This document shows positions 10,696-21,300 of a DNA stretch of 64,000 nt, in pieces. Numbering within the stretch: position 1 is the first letter of the stretch; each line of letters begins with the position of its first letter. Made by a program: the position numbers and the translations under genes. The stretch is from Pseudofrankia saprophytica. GTDB taxonomy: Bacteria; Actinomycetota; Actinomycetes; Frankiales; Frankiaceae. The stretch is taken from NCBI RefSeq assembly GCF_000235425.2, contig NZ_KI912266.1, forward strand, positions 1,745,686 through 1,809,685, given 5' to 3'. The notes below the pieces were generated by a model. That model made no database searches. It was given only the letters and a program-made list of their open reading frames with translations, and was not told where the DNA came from.

Positions 10696-11841
10696 ATGAG
10701 ATTCAGGCGCCGTGTGTCCCTGCTGCTCTTACCCGTGTTGTCCGCCGGCGTCGCCCTGACCGCGTGTGGTGACAGCGGCGGCAAGAACACGACCTTCACG
10801 CCGGCGTCGGCCGCCCCCATCGTGGCGGTGGCCGGCTGCGAGAACGGCTGGACCAACCCGACCGACCTTTCCGCCGGCCGCAAGCCGGCGCGCTGCGCGG
10901 CGAACGCGCCGGCGCCGGACCCGCTGCCAACCAAGACCAAGATCGTCATCACCGCGGCGACGCCGAAGGCGGAGTTCATCGCGCCGATCCGGTGGGCGAT
11001 CGACAAGGGCGAGTTCGCCAAGGAGAACCTGGACGTCGAGCTGCGCCAGGTGCCGGCGGCCGACGGCCTCAACCTGCTCGCGCAGGGGCAGACCGACGTC
11101 ATGGTCGGGTCGCCCGACGGCGCCTTCTTCAACGCGGTCAACCAGGGGTTTGGGATCCGCTGGGTGATGGGCAACTTCTCGGCGCCGGCCGCGAGCAGGA
11201 CCGGCGTCTGGGCACGCGACGTGGACGGCCGGCCGGCGACCTTCGCGGACCTGAAGGGCAAGACGTTCGCGAGCGTCCTGGGCAGCGGCAGCCCGGTGAT
11301 GTACCCGATCGTCCAGCAGGCCGAGAAGGCGGGCCTCGCCTTCAGTGACCTGAAGTTCAAGACGCTGCCCGCGGCCGACCTGGTGACCGCGCTGCAGAAC
11401 GGCGGGATCGACGCCGCCTGGGTTCTCGACCCGCTGTGGATCCAGCTGGTCGGCAAGCCAGGGCTGACCTACCTGGGTGGGCAGCCGCCCGGCGAGCCGC
11501 TCGGCGGCGTGCTGTTCGGCCCGAACGTCCTCGGCGACAAGCGCGCCGCGGGCGTCGCGTTCACCCGCGCGGTGGTCCGGACGATCAACACGGCGTTCGC
11601 CGGCGACTACAAGTCGGACCCGACCTTCGTGGACGACCTCGCCAAGGTGGTCGAGCTGCCGGCCAGCCAGCTCACGGCGACGCCCTCGCTCACGACGGAC
11701 TGGGAGATCCGCTCGGGCACGTCGACCCGGCTGCAGGATGCGATGATCAAGAGCGGTGCGCTCAGCTACAAGGCGCCCCTGGACGAGTCCAAGGTCGTCG
11801 ACCGGTCGTTCTACGAGGCGGCCGTCGGTCACAAGGCATAG
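10696..11841 (+). CDS. ABC transporter substrate-binding lipoprotein (NMT1/SsuA-like)
   Basis: Extracytoplasmic receptor of the importer, 381 aa. The signal peptide ends in the lipobox LTAC with the lipidated Cys at residue 24. The mature protein has the SsuA/THI5-like fold signature: a start such as KTKIVITAATPKAEFIAPIRWAIDKGEF, then GQTDVMVGSPDGAFFNAV and a C-terminal ligand lobe. The family binds sulfonates, nitrate, aromatic acids or thiamine precursors. With an IclR gene next door, an aromatic or organic-acid ligand is plausible but unproven. A GAGGAGGAA ribosome site precedes ATG 10696. Confidence 0.87.
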   Translation: MRFRRRVSLLLLPVLSAGVALTACGDSGGKNTTFTPASAAPIVAVAGCENGWTNPTDLSAGRKPARCAANAPAPDPLPTKTKIVITAATPKAEFIAPIRWAIDKGEFAKENLDVELRQVPAADGLNLLAQGQTDVMVGSPDGAFFNAVNQGFGIRWVMGNFSAPAASRTGVWARDVDGRPATFADLKGKTFASVLGSGSPVMYPIVQQAEKAGLAFSDLKFKTLPAADLVTALQNGGIDAAWVLDPLWIQLVGKPGLTYLGGQPPGEPLGGVLFGPNVLGDKRAAGVAFTRAVVRTINTAFAGDYKSDPTFVDDLAKVVELPASQLTATPSLTTDWEIRSGTSTRLQDAMIKSGALSYKAPLDESKVVDRSFYEAAVGHKA

Positions 11842-11898
11842 AAGTCGAAATCGCCTCCCAGGCATAGAAACCGCCTCCCGGCATAGAAACCGCCTCCG
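11835..11898 (+). repeat. Triplicated 19-bp unit at the gene end
   Basis: The segment ggcatagaa...cgcctccc, which contains the stop codon of the binding-protein gene, occurs three times in a row (11835-11860 with a 7-bp insertion, 11861-11879, 11880-11898). It looks like replication slippage just after the reading frame. Confidence 0.7.
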
Positions 11899-11902
11899 CC
11901 AT

Positions 11903-11937
11903 CCGGTCCGGTGGGCTCGCCGAGCTCACCGGACCGG
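11903..11937 (+). terminator. Hairpin terminator of the ABC operon
   Basis: The 17-nt arms CCGGTCCGGTGGGCTCG and CGAGCTCACCGGACCGG pair with one G-U pair. The hairpin lies 62 bp after the binding-protein stop and before the IclR gene. There is no U-tract. Confidence 0.7.
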
Positions 11938-12027
11938 CATCCGGCCCCGCGCCCCCGGGCCGCTGGCCCGCCCCGCTGGCGGTGCCTGGCCCGGTCGGGC
12001 TGGTCATCGAAGAAAGGTGAGGCCTCG

Positions 12028-12930
12028 ATGGCGACGTCGAATCCGACCCTGCGGGTGGTTGGACTCCTTGACGTGCTGATCCGCTATCCGCACCGAGGAT
12101 TTGGCCTTTCCGAGCTCGCGCGCGAGGTCGGCATCAGCAAGGGAACCTGCCTGGCGATCGCCGACACCCTCGTCGAGCACGGCTTCCTCGTCCAGCACGC
12201 GAAGACGCGCGCCTACCGGCTCGGCCCGGCGCTGATCACCGCGGGCCAGGCGGTTCTCAGCGGTTTCGTCGACCTGCGGCCCGCACTCGGGGCGCTGGCC
12301 CGGGTGACCGCCGAGTTCGACGTCTCGTGCTCGGTGCTCGCGGTCGACAACGACCAGCTCGTCGTCCTGGAACGCGTCGGCAACCCCGACCCGACCTACG
12401 GCCTGAGCCAGGTCGGCGCCCGGATGCCGTTCGCGCCGCCGTGGGGGGCGCCGTTCGTCGCCTGGGGCCGGCCGACGGACATCGACGGCTGGCTGGACCG
12501 GAGTCTCGTTCCCTTGTCGGAGGAGACCAGGAGTGCGCTGCGCCGGGCGCTGCAGGCCGGTCGCCGCCTCGGTTTCATCGCCACCAGGGAGATCCCGCCG
12601 ACTCATCCTGCGGCCGTCGACCTTCATCGCATCCGAGCCACCGCGGGAGCCGTGGACCTCGCCGCGCTACGCCGGCTCGCCGCCGCCCGCCTGTCCGAGA
12701 TCGGCTATTTCATCGACGATCTGGACGCGGCGGCGACATACCAGGTGAACCACATCGCGGTCCCGCTCATCGGCCCGGACGGCCGGGTCGTCGCGAGTCT
12801 GCTTGCCACGATGTTCGGCCGGCACGTCACCGGCGAGGAGGTCCAGCGCATCGGAACCCGCCTGATCGACGTCGCCGCCGACGTCGTCGCCCGCGTCTCG
12901 CATCACCGAACAGCGCCGGAACATTTCTGA
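12028..12930 (+). CDS. IclR-family transcriptional regulator
   Basis: DNA-binding regulator of 300 aa. An N-terminal winged helix-turn-helix (about residues 8-70, with FGLSELAREVGISKGTCLAIADTLVEHGFL) precedes an IclR effector domain (about 85-295) with the usual VLERVG and LLATMFG segments. IclR proteins commonly respond to aromatic or short organic acids. It follows the ABC uptake operon in the same orientation, so control of that operon is a reasonable inference. The start at 12028 follows GAAAGGTGAGG; longer in-frame readings are not family-like. Confidence 0.85.
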   Translation: MATSNPTLRVVGLLDVLIRYPHRGFGLSELAREVGISKGTCLAIADTLVEHGFLVQHAKTRAYRLGPALITAGQAVLSGFVDLRPALGALARVTAEFDVSCSVLAVDNDQLVVLERVGNPDPTYGLSQVGARMPFAPPWGAPFVAWGRPTDIDGWLDRSLVPLSEETRSALRRALQAGRRLGFIATREIPPTHPAAVDLHRIRATAGAVDLAALRRLAAARLSEIGYFIDDLDAAATYQVNHIAVPLIGPDGRVVASLLATMFGRHVTGEEVQRIGTRLIDVAADVVARVSHHRTAPEHF

Positions 12931-12970
12931 ACGCACCGCGCTGGTGGCTCAGCCATCATTCGAGTAGGGA

Positions 12971-13043
12971 GATCGTCGCGACCGTGTTGCTGTCGTCGTG
13001 GATGTGGCGAAATCGCGACGCTGGCAACACGGTGGCGACGATC
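12971..13043. repeat. 20-bp inverted repeat with 33-bp spacer
   Basis: Arms GATCGTCGCGACCGTGTTGC (12971-12990) and GCAACACGGTGGCGACGATC (13024-13043) are complementary except for one base. The element lies in the 194-bp gap between the convergent IclR and GH65 genes. The spacer is long for a terminator. It may be a bidirectional terminator with a large loop or a small palindromic repeat element. Confidence 0.6.
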
Positions 13044-13124
13044 AACGGCCGGGCGGCGACGAGAACCGTATGAGCCGCTGCCCCGCTGGGGCCGGACGCG
13101 CCTCGACAGCGCGGGCCGCCAGAG

Positions 13125-15494
13125 CTATTCCTCCTCCGAAGTGCCCGGGTGGTGGTAGAAGAGCGGCTCGCGGCCGGCGGGCTGGTGGGGTTGTTCGGTG
13201 GGGGCGATGGGCGAGATCGGGAAAGTGGCCGGGGTGTCCGGTTCCAGGCGGAATGGCTCGCCGTGGTGGGTGAGGGTGATCGCCTCACCGTCCTCGATGG
13301 AGTAGGTCGCCGACGCGCGGTGAACCTCGACGCGCAGGTGGCGGCCGCGCACGCAGAGGCCGAAGGACAACCGGGAAAGGCCCTCGGACAGGCGCGGGGC
13401 GAAGCTGAGGACGTCGCCCTGGTCCCGCAGGCCGCCGAACCCCTCGACCAGGACTATCCAGGTGCCCGCCAGCGAGGCTATGTGCAGGCCGTCGGACGTG
13501 TTGTGCTCGATGTCGTGCAGGTCCATCAGCGCTGCCTCGCGCAGGTAGGCGTGCGCGAGCGCCAGATGCCCGCACTCCGCCGCGAGCACGCCCTGCACGC
13601 TGGCGGACAGCGACGAGTCCCGAACGGTCAGCGCCTCGTAGTAGGCGAAGTTGCGCAGCTTCTCCTCACGGGTGAACGCGTCGCCGCGCCGCTGCATCGC
13701 CAGCACCAGGTCCGCCTGCTTGACGACCTGCTTGCGGTACAGGTCGAAATACGGGAAGTGCAGCAGCAAGGGGTACTGGTCCTGCGCGGTGTTCTGGAAG
13801 TTCCAGATCTCGTGGCCGGTGAATCCGTCCGACTGTGGGTGGACGCCCAGGTGGTGGTCGTACGGGATGTACATGTCCTCGGCGGCGTCCCGCCAGGAGG
13901 CGGTCTCCTCGGCGTCGACGCCGAACTCGTACGCCCGGTCGGGGTGCCGTTTTGCCGCGTCCGCCGCCGCGCGCAGGTTCCGCTGCGCCATCAGGTTCGT
14001 GTAGACGTTGTTGTCCGCGATCGCCGAGTACTCGTCGGGCCCGGTCACCCCGTCGATCCGGAATCGGCCGTCGAGGTCGTGGTGGCCGAGCGAACGCCAT
14101 AGCCGGGCGGTCTCGACCAGCAGCTCCAGCCCGACGGAATTCTCGAAGTCGTAGTCCTCGGTGACGTTGACGTAGCGGATGGCGGCGTCGGCGATGTCGG
14201 CGTTGACGTGGAAGGCGGCGGTGCCGGCCGGCCAGTACCCGGAGCACTCCTCCCCGTTGATGGTGCGCCACGGGAAGCAAGCACCGCGCAGGTTGAGCTG
14301 CTGGGCGCGTTCCTGCGCCAGCTTCAGGGTGGAGTGCCGCCAGCGCAGCGCGTCGGCCGCGGCCGACGGCTGCGTGTAGGTCAGCACCGGCAGCACGTAG
14401 CTTTCGGTGTCCCAGAACGCATGACCGTCATAACCCGGCCCCGTCAGCCCCTTCGCCGAGATAGCGCGGCGTTCGGAGCGCGCGCCGGCCTGTAGCACGT
14501 GGAACAGCGCGAACCGGACGGCCTGCTGAACCTCGGGGTCGCCCTCCACCTCCACGTCCGAGCGCCGCCAGAACTCGGCCAGGTAGGCGCGTTGCTCGTC
14601 GAGCAGGCCATCCCAACCGGTCTCCTTCGCCGCGACGAGCGCCGCCGCGGCCTGGTCACGCATGGCCGGCAGCGACCGCTGCTGCGACCAGCCATACGCC
14701 AAGAACTTGATGATCCGCAGCTTCTGCCCGGGTTTCAACAGGCCGGTGACGGTCACCCGCCCCGAGTTCGGCTCGCTCTCCGAGAGCACGCCCAACGCGC
14801 CTGGACCGTCGATGACGTGATCCATCGCCACGGCGACGCGGAGCTTGCTGTGCTGGGTGATGTGCACCAGCTCGACGGAGCAGTCCCGGGCGAAGTGCAG
14901 CTCCGGCATCAGCGGGGACTCGAGCACCGCGGCGGCCCGTGGGTCGCCTGTGCGTATCGGGAGCGTCTCGTTGGCCACCAGCTCGGACTGGACGACCACC
15001 CGCGGAGCGTCGGTGATCGACTCGACCTCGTAGCAGATCGCCGCGATCGCTCGCTGGGAGAACGAGACCAGCCGTCGCGAGACCACCCGCACCACCTGGC
15101 CTGCGGGTGACTCCCACTCGGCCTCGCGAACCAGCACCCCGTCGCGGAAGTCGATGGAACGCCGGTGCGAGCGCAGCTCGCCGTAACGGACGTCGAGCGG
15201 CTCATCGTCGACCATCAGCCGGATCAGTTTGCCGTTGGTGACGTTGATGACCGTCTGTCCCGACTCGGGATAGCCGTAGCCGGCCTCCGCGTACGGCAGC
15301 GGGCGCAACTCGTGCACCGAGTTCAGGTAGGTACCGGGCAGGCCGTGCGGCTCGCCTTCGTCGAGGTTGGCGCGCAGGCCGATGTGGCCGTTGGAGAGCG
15401 CGAACAACGACTCGGCGCGCGCGGGGTCGTCCATGTTGAGGCCGGTCTCGCGCAGGCCCCACGGGTCGACCGTGTAGCGGGCTTCCCCGCTCAT
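13125..15494 (-). CDS. Glycoside hydrolase family 65 protein (disaccharide phosphorylase type)
   Basis: The 789-aa enzyme probably cleaves an alpha-glucosyl disaccharide (maltose, trehalose or kojibiose) by phosphorolysis. GH65 features in order are the N-terminal beta-sandwich (ALSNGHIGLRANLDEGEPHGLPGTYLN), the (alpha/alpha)6 barrel with GHAFWDTESYVLPVLTYTQP, the proposed general acid Glu in GVTGPDEYSAIADNNVYTN, and the phosphate-site region around GLHIASLAGTW. The length is typical for the family. It overlaps the upstream beta-phosphoglucomutase gene by ATGA, so the pair would convert beta-glucose-1-phosphate to glucose-6-phosphate, as in the mycobacterial Rv3400-Rv3401 pair. The disaccharide cannot be assigned from sequence alone. 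Confidence 0.88.
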   Translation of the reverse strand: MSGEARYTVDPWGLRETGLNMDDPARAESLFALSNGHIGLRANLDEGEPHGLPGTYLNSVHELRPLPYAEAGYGYPESGQTVINVTNGKLIRLMVDDEPLDVRYGELRSHRRSIDFRDGVLVREAEWESPAGQVVRVVSRRLVSFSQRAIAAICYEVESITDAPRVVVQSELVANETLPIRTGDPRAAAVLESPLMPELHFARDCSVELVHITQHSKLRVAVAMDHVIDGPGALGVLSESEPNSGRVTVTGLLKPGQKLRIIKFLAYGWSQQRSLPAMRDQAAAALVAAKETGWDGLLDEQRAYLAEFWRRSDVEVEGDPEVQQAVRFALFHVLQAGARSERRAISAKGLTGPGYDGHAFWDTESYVLPVLTYTQPSAAADALRWRHSTLKLAQERAQQLNLRGACFPWRTINGEECSGYWPAGTAAFHVNADIADAAIRYVNVTEDYDFENSVGLELLVETARLWRSLGHHDLDGRFRIDGVTGPDEYSAIADNNVYTNLMAQRNLRAAADAAKRHPDRAYEFGVDAEETASWRDAAEDMYIPYDHHLGVHPQSDGFTGHEIWNFQNTAQDQYPLLLHFPYFDLYRKQVVKQADLVLAMQRRGDAFTREEKLRNFAYYEALTVRDSSLSASVQGVLAAECGHLALAHAYLREAALMDLHDIEHNTSDGLHIASLAGTWIVLVEGFGGLRDQGDVLSFAPRLSEGLSRLSFGLCVRGRHLRVEVHRASATYSIEDGEAITLTHHGEPFRLEPDTPATFPISPIAPTEQPHQPAGREPLFYHHPGTSEEE

Positions 15495-16408
15495 CGACCG
15501 TGCCCGGCCCGCGGCTTGGCCTCACCTCGGGCGCGGCCACCCGCCGCACCCGCCGCACCCGCCGTGCCTGGCGCACCCGCCGCGCCTGGCGTCGGCGGTG
15601 GGTAGGCGTCGGCGAGCAGGTCGCCCAGGTCGGTGACCACCACGTCGGCGCCATGCGCCCGCAGCGCGTCCGCGTGCCCGTGCCCGATCCGGTCGAGTCC
15701 GACGACGTAGCCGAAGCCGCCGGCCCGTCCGGCCGCGACGCCGGCCTCCGCGTCCTCGAAGACCGCCGCCCGCTCGGGCGGCACGCCCAGCTCCCGCGCC
15801 GCGGCGAGGAACGTGTCCGGAGCCGGCTTGCCGGCGAGCCCGCGCTGCGCGATGGTCTCGCCGTCGACGCGCACCTGGAGCAGGTCGGCGAGCCCGGCGG
15901 CCCGCGCCACCTCGCCGGCGTTCGCGCTGGACGAGACGAGCGCCCGCGCCTTCCCCGCGCTGGCGCAGGCCTCCAGGTAGGGCCTTGACCCCGGGTATGG
16001 CTGGACGCCATCATCGGCGATCTTGTTCAGGACGAGGATGTTCTTGCGGTTCCCCAGGGCGTGGACCGTAAGGGCGGACGGCGGATCGCCATCGGTGCCC
16101 TCGGGCAGATGGATGTCGCGGGAAGCCAGGAACGAGCGGACGCCGTCGAGCCTTGGCAGCCCGTCCACGTACCGCTCGTAGTCCCCCTCGATGTCGAACG
16201 GCTTCTCCGGGTCGCCGGACCGCGAGGCCCAGTTCTCCAGGAAGCCGTCGAACATCTCCTTCCAGGCCCGTGCGTGGACCTCCGCCGTGCTCGTGAGCAC
16301 GCCGTCGAGGTCGAAGAGGCACGCATCGATGTGGGCCGGTAGTCCAAGCGTGGCTTCGGCACCGGCCCCGGCTTCGCGGCGCCGCAGCCGCGCGAACGGC
16401 AAACGCAT
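15491..16408 (-). CDS. HAD-family beta-phosphoglucomutase
   Basis: The 305-aa HAD enzyme probably interconverts beta-glucose-1-phosphate and glucose-6-phosphate. Motif I is [22 protein letters not shown], with the nucleophile and acid/base Asp pair. Motif II is the Ser in [10 protein letters not shown], and the last motif is the acidic pair in [25 protein letters not shown]. Its stop overlaps the GH65 start (ATGA), making a two-gene operon. The C-terminal 40 residues are Ala/Gly-rich and not part of the fold. GH65 plus beta-PGM is a well-known pairing. Confidence 0.87.
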   Translation of the reverse strand: MRLPFARLRRREAGAGAEATLGLPAHIDACLFDLDGVLTSTAEVHARAWKEMFDGFLENWASRSGDPEKPFDIEGDYERYVDGLPRLDGVRSFLASRDIHLPEGTDGDPPSALTVHALGNRKNILVLNKIADDGVQPYPGSRPYLEACASAGKARALVSSSANAGEVARAAGLADLLQVRVDGETIAQRGLAGKPAPDTFLAAARELGVPPERAAVFEDAEAGVAAGRAGGFGYVVGLDRIGHGHADALRAHGADVVVTDLGDLLADAYPPPTPGAAGAPGTAGAAGAAGGRARGEAKPRAGHGR

Positions 16409-16566
16409 GCCTGCCGTCTACCCCGCCGGCGCGGGTCACTACCACGTCAATCCGGACGAACCTGGCCCGCGACGGCGGGCTCACCCGCGCCGGGTGGCTA
16501 CGAGCGGGCGCCGCGGGGCAGGCGGCGCGCGGCAGGCGGTTTGCGCGGGGCGGTAGTTTGCAGGAC

Positions 16567-17175
16567 GTGTTGTTGTCCGACCGGGACATCCGGGCCGAGA
16601 TCACCTCCGGACGCGTGTGCCTCGATCCCTACGACCCTGGCCTGATCCAGCCGAGCAGCATCGATCTGCGCCTCGACCGGGCGTTCCGGGTATTCCAGAA
16701 CCATCGGTACAGCCACATCGATCCGGCTGTCGAGCAGGAGGACCTGACCGAGCTCGTCGCCCCCGAGGGGGATGAGCCGTTCGTGCTGCACCCGGGCGAG
16801 TTCGTGCTCGGCTCCACCCTCGAGGTCATCACGCTGCCGGATGACCTGGCAGGCAGGCTCGAGGGCAAGTCCAGCCTTGGCCGGCTTGGCCTGCTCACCC
16901 ACTCGACGGCCGGCTTCATCGATCCCGGCTTCTCCGGCCACGTCACGTTGGAGCTCTCCAACGTCGCGACGCTGCCGATCAAGCTCTGGCCCGGCATGAA
17001 GATCGGTCAGCTCTGCCTGTTCCGCCTCTCGTCCCCGGCCGAGCATCCCTACGGCGCCGCCGTCTACGGCTCCCGCTACCAGGGCCAGCGCGGCCCGACC
17101 CCGTCCCGCGCCTACCGCGACTTCACCCGCGCCCCGGTCCCCCCGGTGGTTCCGCCGGTCAACGGACAGGCCTGA
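16567..17175 (+). CDS. dcd: dCTP deaminase
   Basis: Makes dUTP (or dUMP in bifunctional forms) from dCTP for thymidylate synthesis. The 202-aa product begins MLLSDRDIR, the standard family start, so GTG 16567 is chosen over TTG 16558. Seen are [18 protein letters not shown], the nucleotide-binding [10 protein letters not shown] and the catalytic [21 protein letters not shown]. The C-terminal [11 protein letters not shown] closes over the active site. Actinobacterial members such as the mycobacterial one are bifunctional deaminase-dUTPases; whether this one is remains an inference. Confidence 0.93.
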   Translation: MLLSDRDIRAEITSGRVCLDPYDPGLIQPSSIDLRLDRAFRVFQNHRYSHIDPAVEQEDLTELVAPEGDEPFVLHPGEFVLGSTLEVITLPDDLAGRLEGKSSLGRLGLLTHSTAGFIDPGFSGHVTLELSNVATLPIKLWPGMKIGQLCLFRLSSPAEHPYGAAVYGSRYQGQRGPTPSRAYRDFTRAPVPPVVPPVNGQA

Positions 17176-17306
17176 ACCGCGGCGACGAGAACCGCGGCGA
17201 CGAGAGCGGTCGCCGACTGGTTTCAAATTATTGGTAAAGAGTCGGTCGGGCACCCGACAGCGGTCTTTGTGGTGGAATTTATGTCGGGTTTCTAACCTTC
17301 TTTTCC

Positions 17307-18068
17307 ATGACCACAAGGAACGAAATCGAACCCCGCCGGAATGGACGGCGCGTTCTCCGGGCGGCCCTGGCCGCGACCGCGACGGTGGCGCTCGTCACGG
17401 CGCTGGCCGCGTGCGGGAACGGCGACTCGTCGGACCCGGCGAGCGTTGGCGACGGCGCCACGACCGCGTCGGCGCCCGCTGCGCCGCCGCTGCGCCCCGC
17501 CGACTATGTCCTCGTCGCCGGGCCCGCGACCAGCGGCTACTCGATGGAGGACAACACCGACACCACCGAGAGTTCCGTCTTCGAGGACCCGGTACCCAGC
17601 TGCATGCACCTGTCCAGCTCCGATCTGGGACCGGCGTCCACCGACCACGCCAACGGCCCGGTCTTCAACGACGACGACGAGGGCACCTCGATCCAGTCCG
17701 GCGCACGGGTGTTCGCGAGCGCGGACACGGTCGCGGCGCACCGCGCGCTCACCCAGCGCCCGGACTTTCCCGGCTGCGTGGCCGAGGCGATCGTCAGCCA
17801 GCTGTCCAACAGGGACAGGGAGAAGACGACCGTGACGGTCCAGAGCGCTCAGGCCGGCACGCCGCCGACCGGCTCCACTGCCCTGACGCGGCTCGACCTC
17901 GCGGTCAGCTCCGACGGCCAGAACATTGATGTCAACGTCGACCTGGTCAGCATCTTCACCGGTCGCGTCGAGTCCGTGATTCTCATCGTCAGCCCGGCGG
18001 GACCGATCGACGACAGCGAGCTGAACGGCCTGACCGGCCAGGTGGTGGCCACACTCGCCAAGCAGTGA
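17307..18068 (+). CDS. Putative secreted lipoprotein
   Basis: The 253-aa product starts with a basic n-region, a hydrophobic segment and the lipobox LAAC (Cys 35), followed by a Ser/Asp/Ala-rich linker. The globular part (about 65-253) contains DYVLVAGPATSGY and FPGCVAEAIVSQL, with paired Cys. It resembles PknH-sensor/DUF3558-like extracytoplasmic lipoproteins in style, but I cannot assign a family with confidence. It stands alone, with a lower-GC AT-rich upstream region (17220-17300) that probably holds its promoter. Confidence 0.65.
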   Translation: MTTRNEIEPRRNGRRVLRAALAATATVALVTALAACGNGDSSDPASVGDGATTASAPAAPPLRPADYVLVAGPATSGYSMEDNTDTTESSVFEDPVPSCMHLSSSDLGPASTDHANGPVFNDDDEGTSIQSGARVFASADTVAAHRALTQRPDFPGCVAEAIVSQLSNRDREKTTVTVQSAQAGTPPTGSTALTRLDLAVSSDGQNIDVNVDLVSIFTGRVESVILIVSPAGPIDDSELNGLTGQVVATLAKQ

Positions 18069-18070
18069 CG

Positions 18071-18122
18071 TGACCGACCGGCCTGACCGACCGGCCTGAC
18101 CGACCGGCCTGACCGACCGGCC
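18071..18122. repeat. Four perfect 13-bp tandem repeats
   Basis: TGACCGACCGGCC is repeated four times without change directly after the lipoprotein stop codon. The array can fold on itself because CCGG is palindromic. It may act as a terminator-like stem or simply be a variable-number repeat. Confidence 0.85.
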
Positions 18123-18369
18123 TGAACCCGACTCTGGCAATCGGCCACCAGCCCCGGCCCGGCAGCGCCGCTCTCGAATCGGAGGATCGGAGCGTGCGGC
18201 GGCGTTCAGACACCCGCGCTGAATTCCGCGCCCGGGCCGGGGGCATTCGGGAGGCGTGTCGCGTTGGTGGTTCTTTCCTGGCGTGGTGGGTGCGCGGGAT
18301 GCTTGCGGTGTGGGTGGTCAGGCGGGAACGCGAGGTGGCGCCGCTGGTGGCCCGTTCCTGGCTGACGCG

Positions 18370-21300
18370 ATGGTCGGGCGGGGGCGGGAGATCGCGGCGC
18401 TGCGGGGGTGGCTCGACCAGACACGGAGCGGGGTCGGGCGGTTGGTGCTGTGCGGGGGCGACGCGGGGATCGGGAAGACGAGGCTGGCGCGGGAACTGGC
18501 CGGGATGGCGTTGGCCGGTGGGTGCGCGGTCGCGTGGGGGCGTTGCTCCGAGGTGGAGGGTGCGCCCGCGTTCTGGCCGTGGCGGCAGGCGCTGCGGTCG
18601 CTCGGTGTCGACCCCGACAGCGTGCTGGGACGAGGCGAGGCCCAGTCGCCTGAGGACCGGTTCCCGGTGTTCGACGGCTTGGCCGACGTGGTGGGCGCCG
18701 TCGCCTCTCGGAATGGCCTGACCGTCGTCCTCGACGACATCCACCGGGCCGACGAGCCGTCGCTGCTGGTCCTGCGCCATCTCGCCGATCAGGTGGCCGA
18801 TGTGCCTCTGATCGTTTTCGCCGCATTTCGTGACCGCGAACCTTCCGGCGTCCTGGCCCGGGTGCTGCCCGACCTGTTGCGTTCACCGGCCGCCGTGCGA
18901 CTGGACCTGCGGGGTTTCGACCTGGCGGAGGTCCGCGAGCAACTACGGCGCATGACGGAATCGGCGGCCTCGGAGTTGCCAGCGGATTCGCCCGCCCGAG
19001 ACGGCGAGTCCGCTGGTGACGTCGGGGATCTCGCGTCCGCCGGCGCGGAGGCGACAGCGCGGTTGGTGCTAGGCGTCACCGCCGGTAATCCCCTGTTCGT
19101 CCGGGAGATCGGGCGGGCGGTGGCCGACGGGACCTGGCGGCCCGACCGGCCGCCGCGCAGTGTGCTCGACGTCGTCGGTGCCCGGCTTGAACGGGTCGGG
19201 CCGGACTGTCGCCGGCTGGTGCAGGCCGCCGCCATCATCGGCCGGCGGTTCGGGATCGCGCTCGTCGCGGCGGTGCTCGGCGAGCCTGTCGAGGAGTGCC
19301 TCACCCTGGCCGACGAGGCGGCCGAGCACGGCCTGCTCGATCGGCTGAACTCCGGTGAGTTCCAGTTCGCGCACGCACTGACCAGGGACGCCGTCGAGGC
19401 CTCGCTCGCCGGTGCCGCGGTCACCGTGCTGCACCGCGCGGTCGCCACCGTCCTCGCGGACCGGTTCGCGGACGACCTCTCCGAACACCTCGCGGACATC
19501 GCGCGGCACTGGGCGCACCTCGCGCCTCTTGGCGTGACCGAGGCGGCCACGGCGCGGGCCTGGTCGGCGCGCGCCGCCGAGGAGGCGGTTCGCCGCCTCG
19601 CCTACGAGGAGGGCGCGCGGCTGTACCGGGCCGCGCTCACGTTCGACCAAGGCTCGGTGACCGACGCCGAAAGGTGCCGGCTGCTGGTCGCGCTTGGTCG
19701 GGCCGCCTACTTCGCCGGCGATCTGGCAGGCTGCGTGGACGCCGCGGTGCGCGCGGCCGAGGCAGGGCGGGCGGCCGGCAACCCTGAGCTGGTAGCCGAG
19801 GCCGCGCTGGTGCTCGAGGCCGCGCCGGGGCAGGGCGTCAACGCGGTCGCCGACCAGTTGTGCGAGGAGGCCCTCGCCGGCCTGGGTTCCGCCGGTGAGC
19901 ATTCGAACGCCTCGCCGCCAGCCGGTCTTGCGGGTTCGGGTGGCCGGGTGGTCGCGGATGGGTTGGCCCAGGACACGGCGCGCCGGAGAATAGCGCTGCG
20001 CGCCCGACTGGTGGCACAGCGTGCCCATTTGGCGTTCTACGGCGGGGAGCAGGAGCGGTTGGCGAGCCAGAGCGCCGAGGCGCTCGCGCTTGCCCGCGCG
20101 TCTGGTGACGACCATGCGCTGGGCGAAGCCCTGCGCGCCAGGCAGGAGGCCTGTCCCGGCCCGGCCGGCCGGGCCGAGCGGCTGGAACTGGCGACCGAGA
20201 TGCTGGACCTCGCTCGGCGGACGGCTGGCCCGCAGGAGGAGCCTCGAAGTCGACGTAGCCGATCAGACGGCTACCCGGGCGCCAGAGCGGCCATGTGGGG
20301 CGAGCTGTGGCGGATCGAGGCACTGGTCGAGAGCGGCCGGATCCCGGCGGCGGCCGAGGAGCTCGCGGGGTTGCGGGTGGCGGTCGAACGGGTTGGCGGG
20401 CCGGTCAGCGCCTGGCACCTAGACCGGGCGACCGCGTGCGTCGCCCAGGCACAGGGGCGCTACGCCGAGGCACGAGCGGCCGGGCGGCGTGGGTTCGACC
20501 GGATGCGGGTGATCGAGCCCGCTCCGGCCGGCGGCGCCTACCTGGCGCTCACCTGCGCGCTCGCCTGCCATCTGGGTGTCGGCGCCGGTGCTGACGCCGA
20601 GATGTTCCTGCGGCAGACGTTTGAGTCACCACCGCGCTTCCGGACGATGGCTCCGCTGACCCGGGCGGTCATGCACGTCGCCGCCGGACGGCTGGACGAG
20701 GCGGCGGCGACGTACCAGCTGGCTGGGCCGCGCGACTCGTGGTCGCTGCCGGCGTTCTTCGTCGTACCCGGGCACGTGTACGCCGTGCTCGTGGTCGCTG
20801 CCCTCGTCACCGCCGGGCTCGGCCGGCCCGACGAGCTCACCGACCTGCTCGACCGGCTCTCGGTATTCCGCGGCGAGCACGCGGTCGGCGGCGGGGTCGC
20901 GTACATGGGGCCGACGGAGCTGACGCTGGGGCGCGGCGCGCTCGCCCTCGGCCGGCTCGGCCAGGCCGTCGACGACCTGGCCGCCGCGGCCGAGAGCGCT
21001 GGCCGAGCCGGCGCGCCGGGCTTCGCGGCCGAGGCGCGCTACCACCTGGCGACCGCGTTGGTGGCCCGTTCCGCGCCCGGTGACCGGGACCTGGCCGTCG
21101 TCGCCGCCCGCGACGCGCGTCGAGTCGCCCGGGCACTCGGCATGACGGCGTACACCGACCGCGCCGCGGCGCTCGTCGTCGAACTCGACGGCGCCGCCGA
21201 GCTCGCCGGCGCCGCCGAGCTCGCCGCCGCGCGGACCCCGGGGCTCGGTGACGCCGCGCTCAGCCCGCGGGAGGACGAGGTCGCCCGGCTGGTCGCGCAG

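Noticed and set aside
18071-18122. CRISPR-like short repeats
   Set aside because: Units are 13 bp, contiguous and without spacers; no cas genes are present anywhere in the window.
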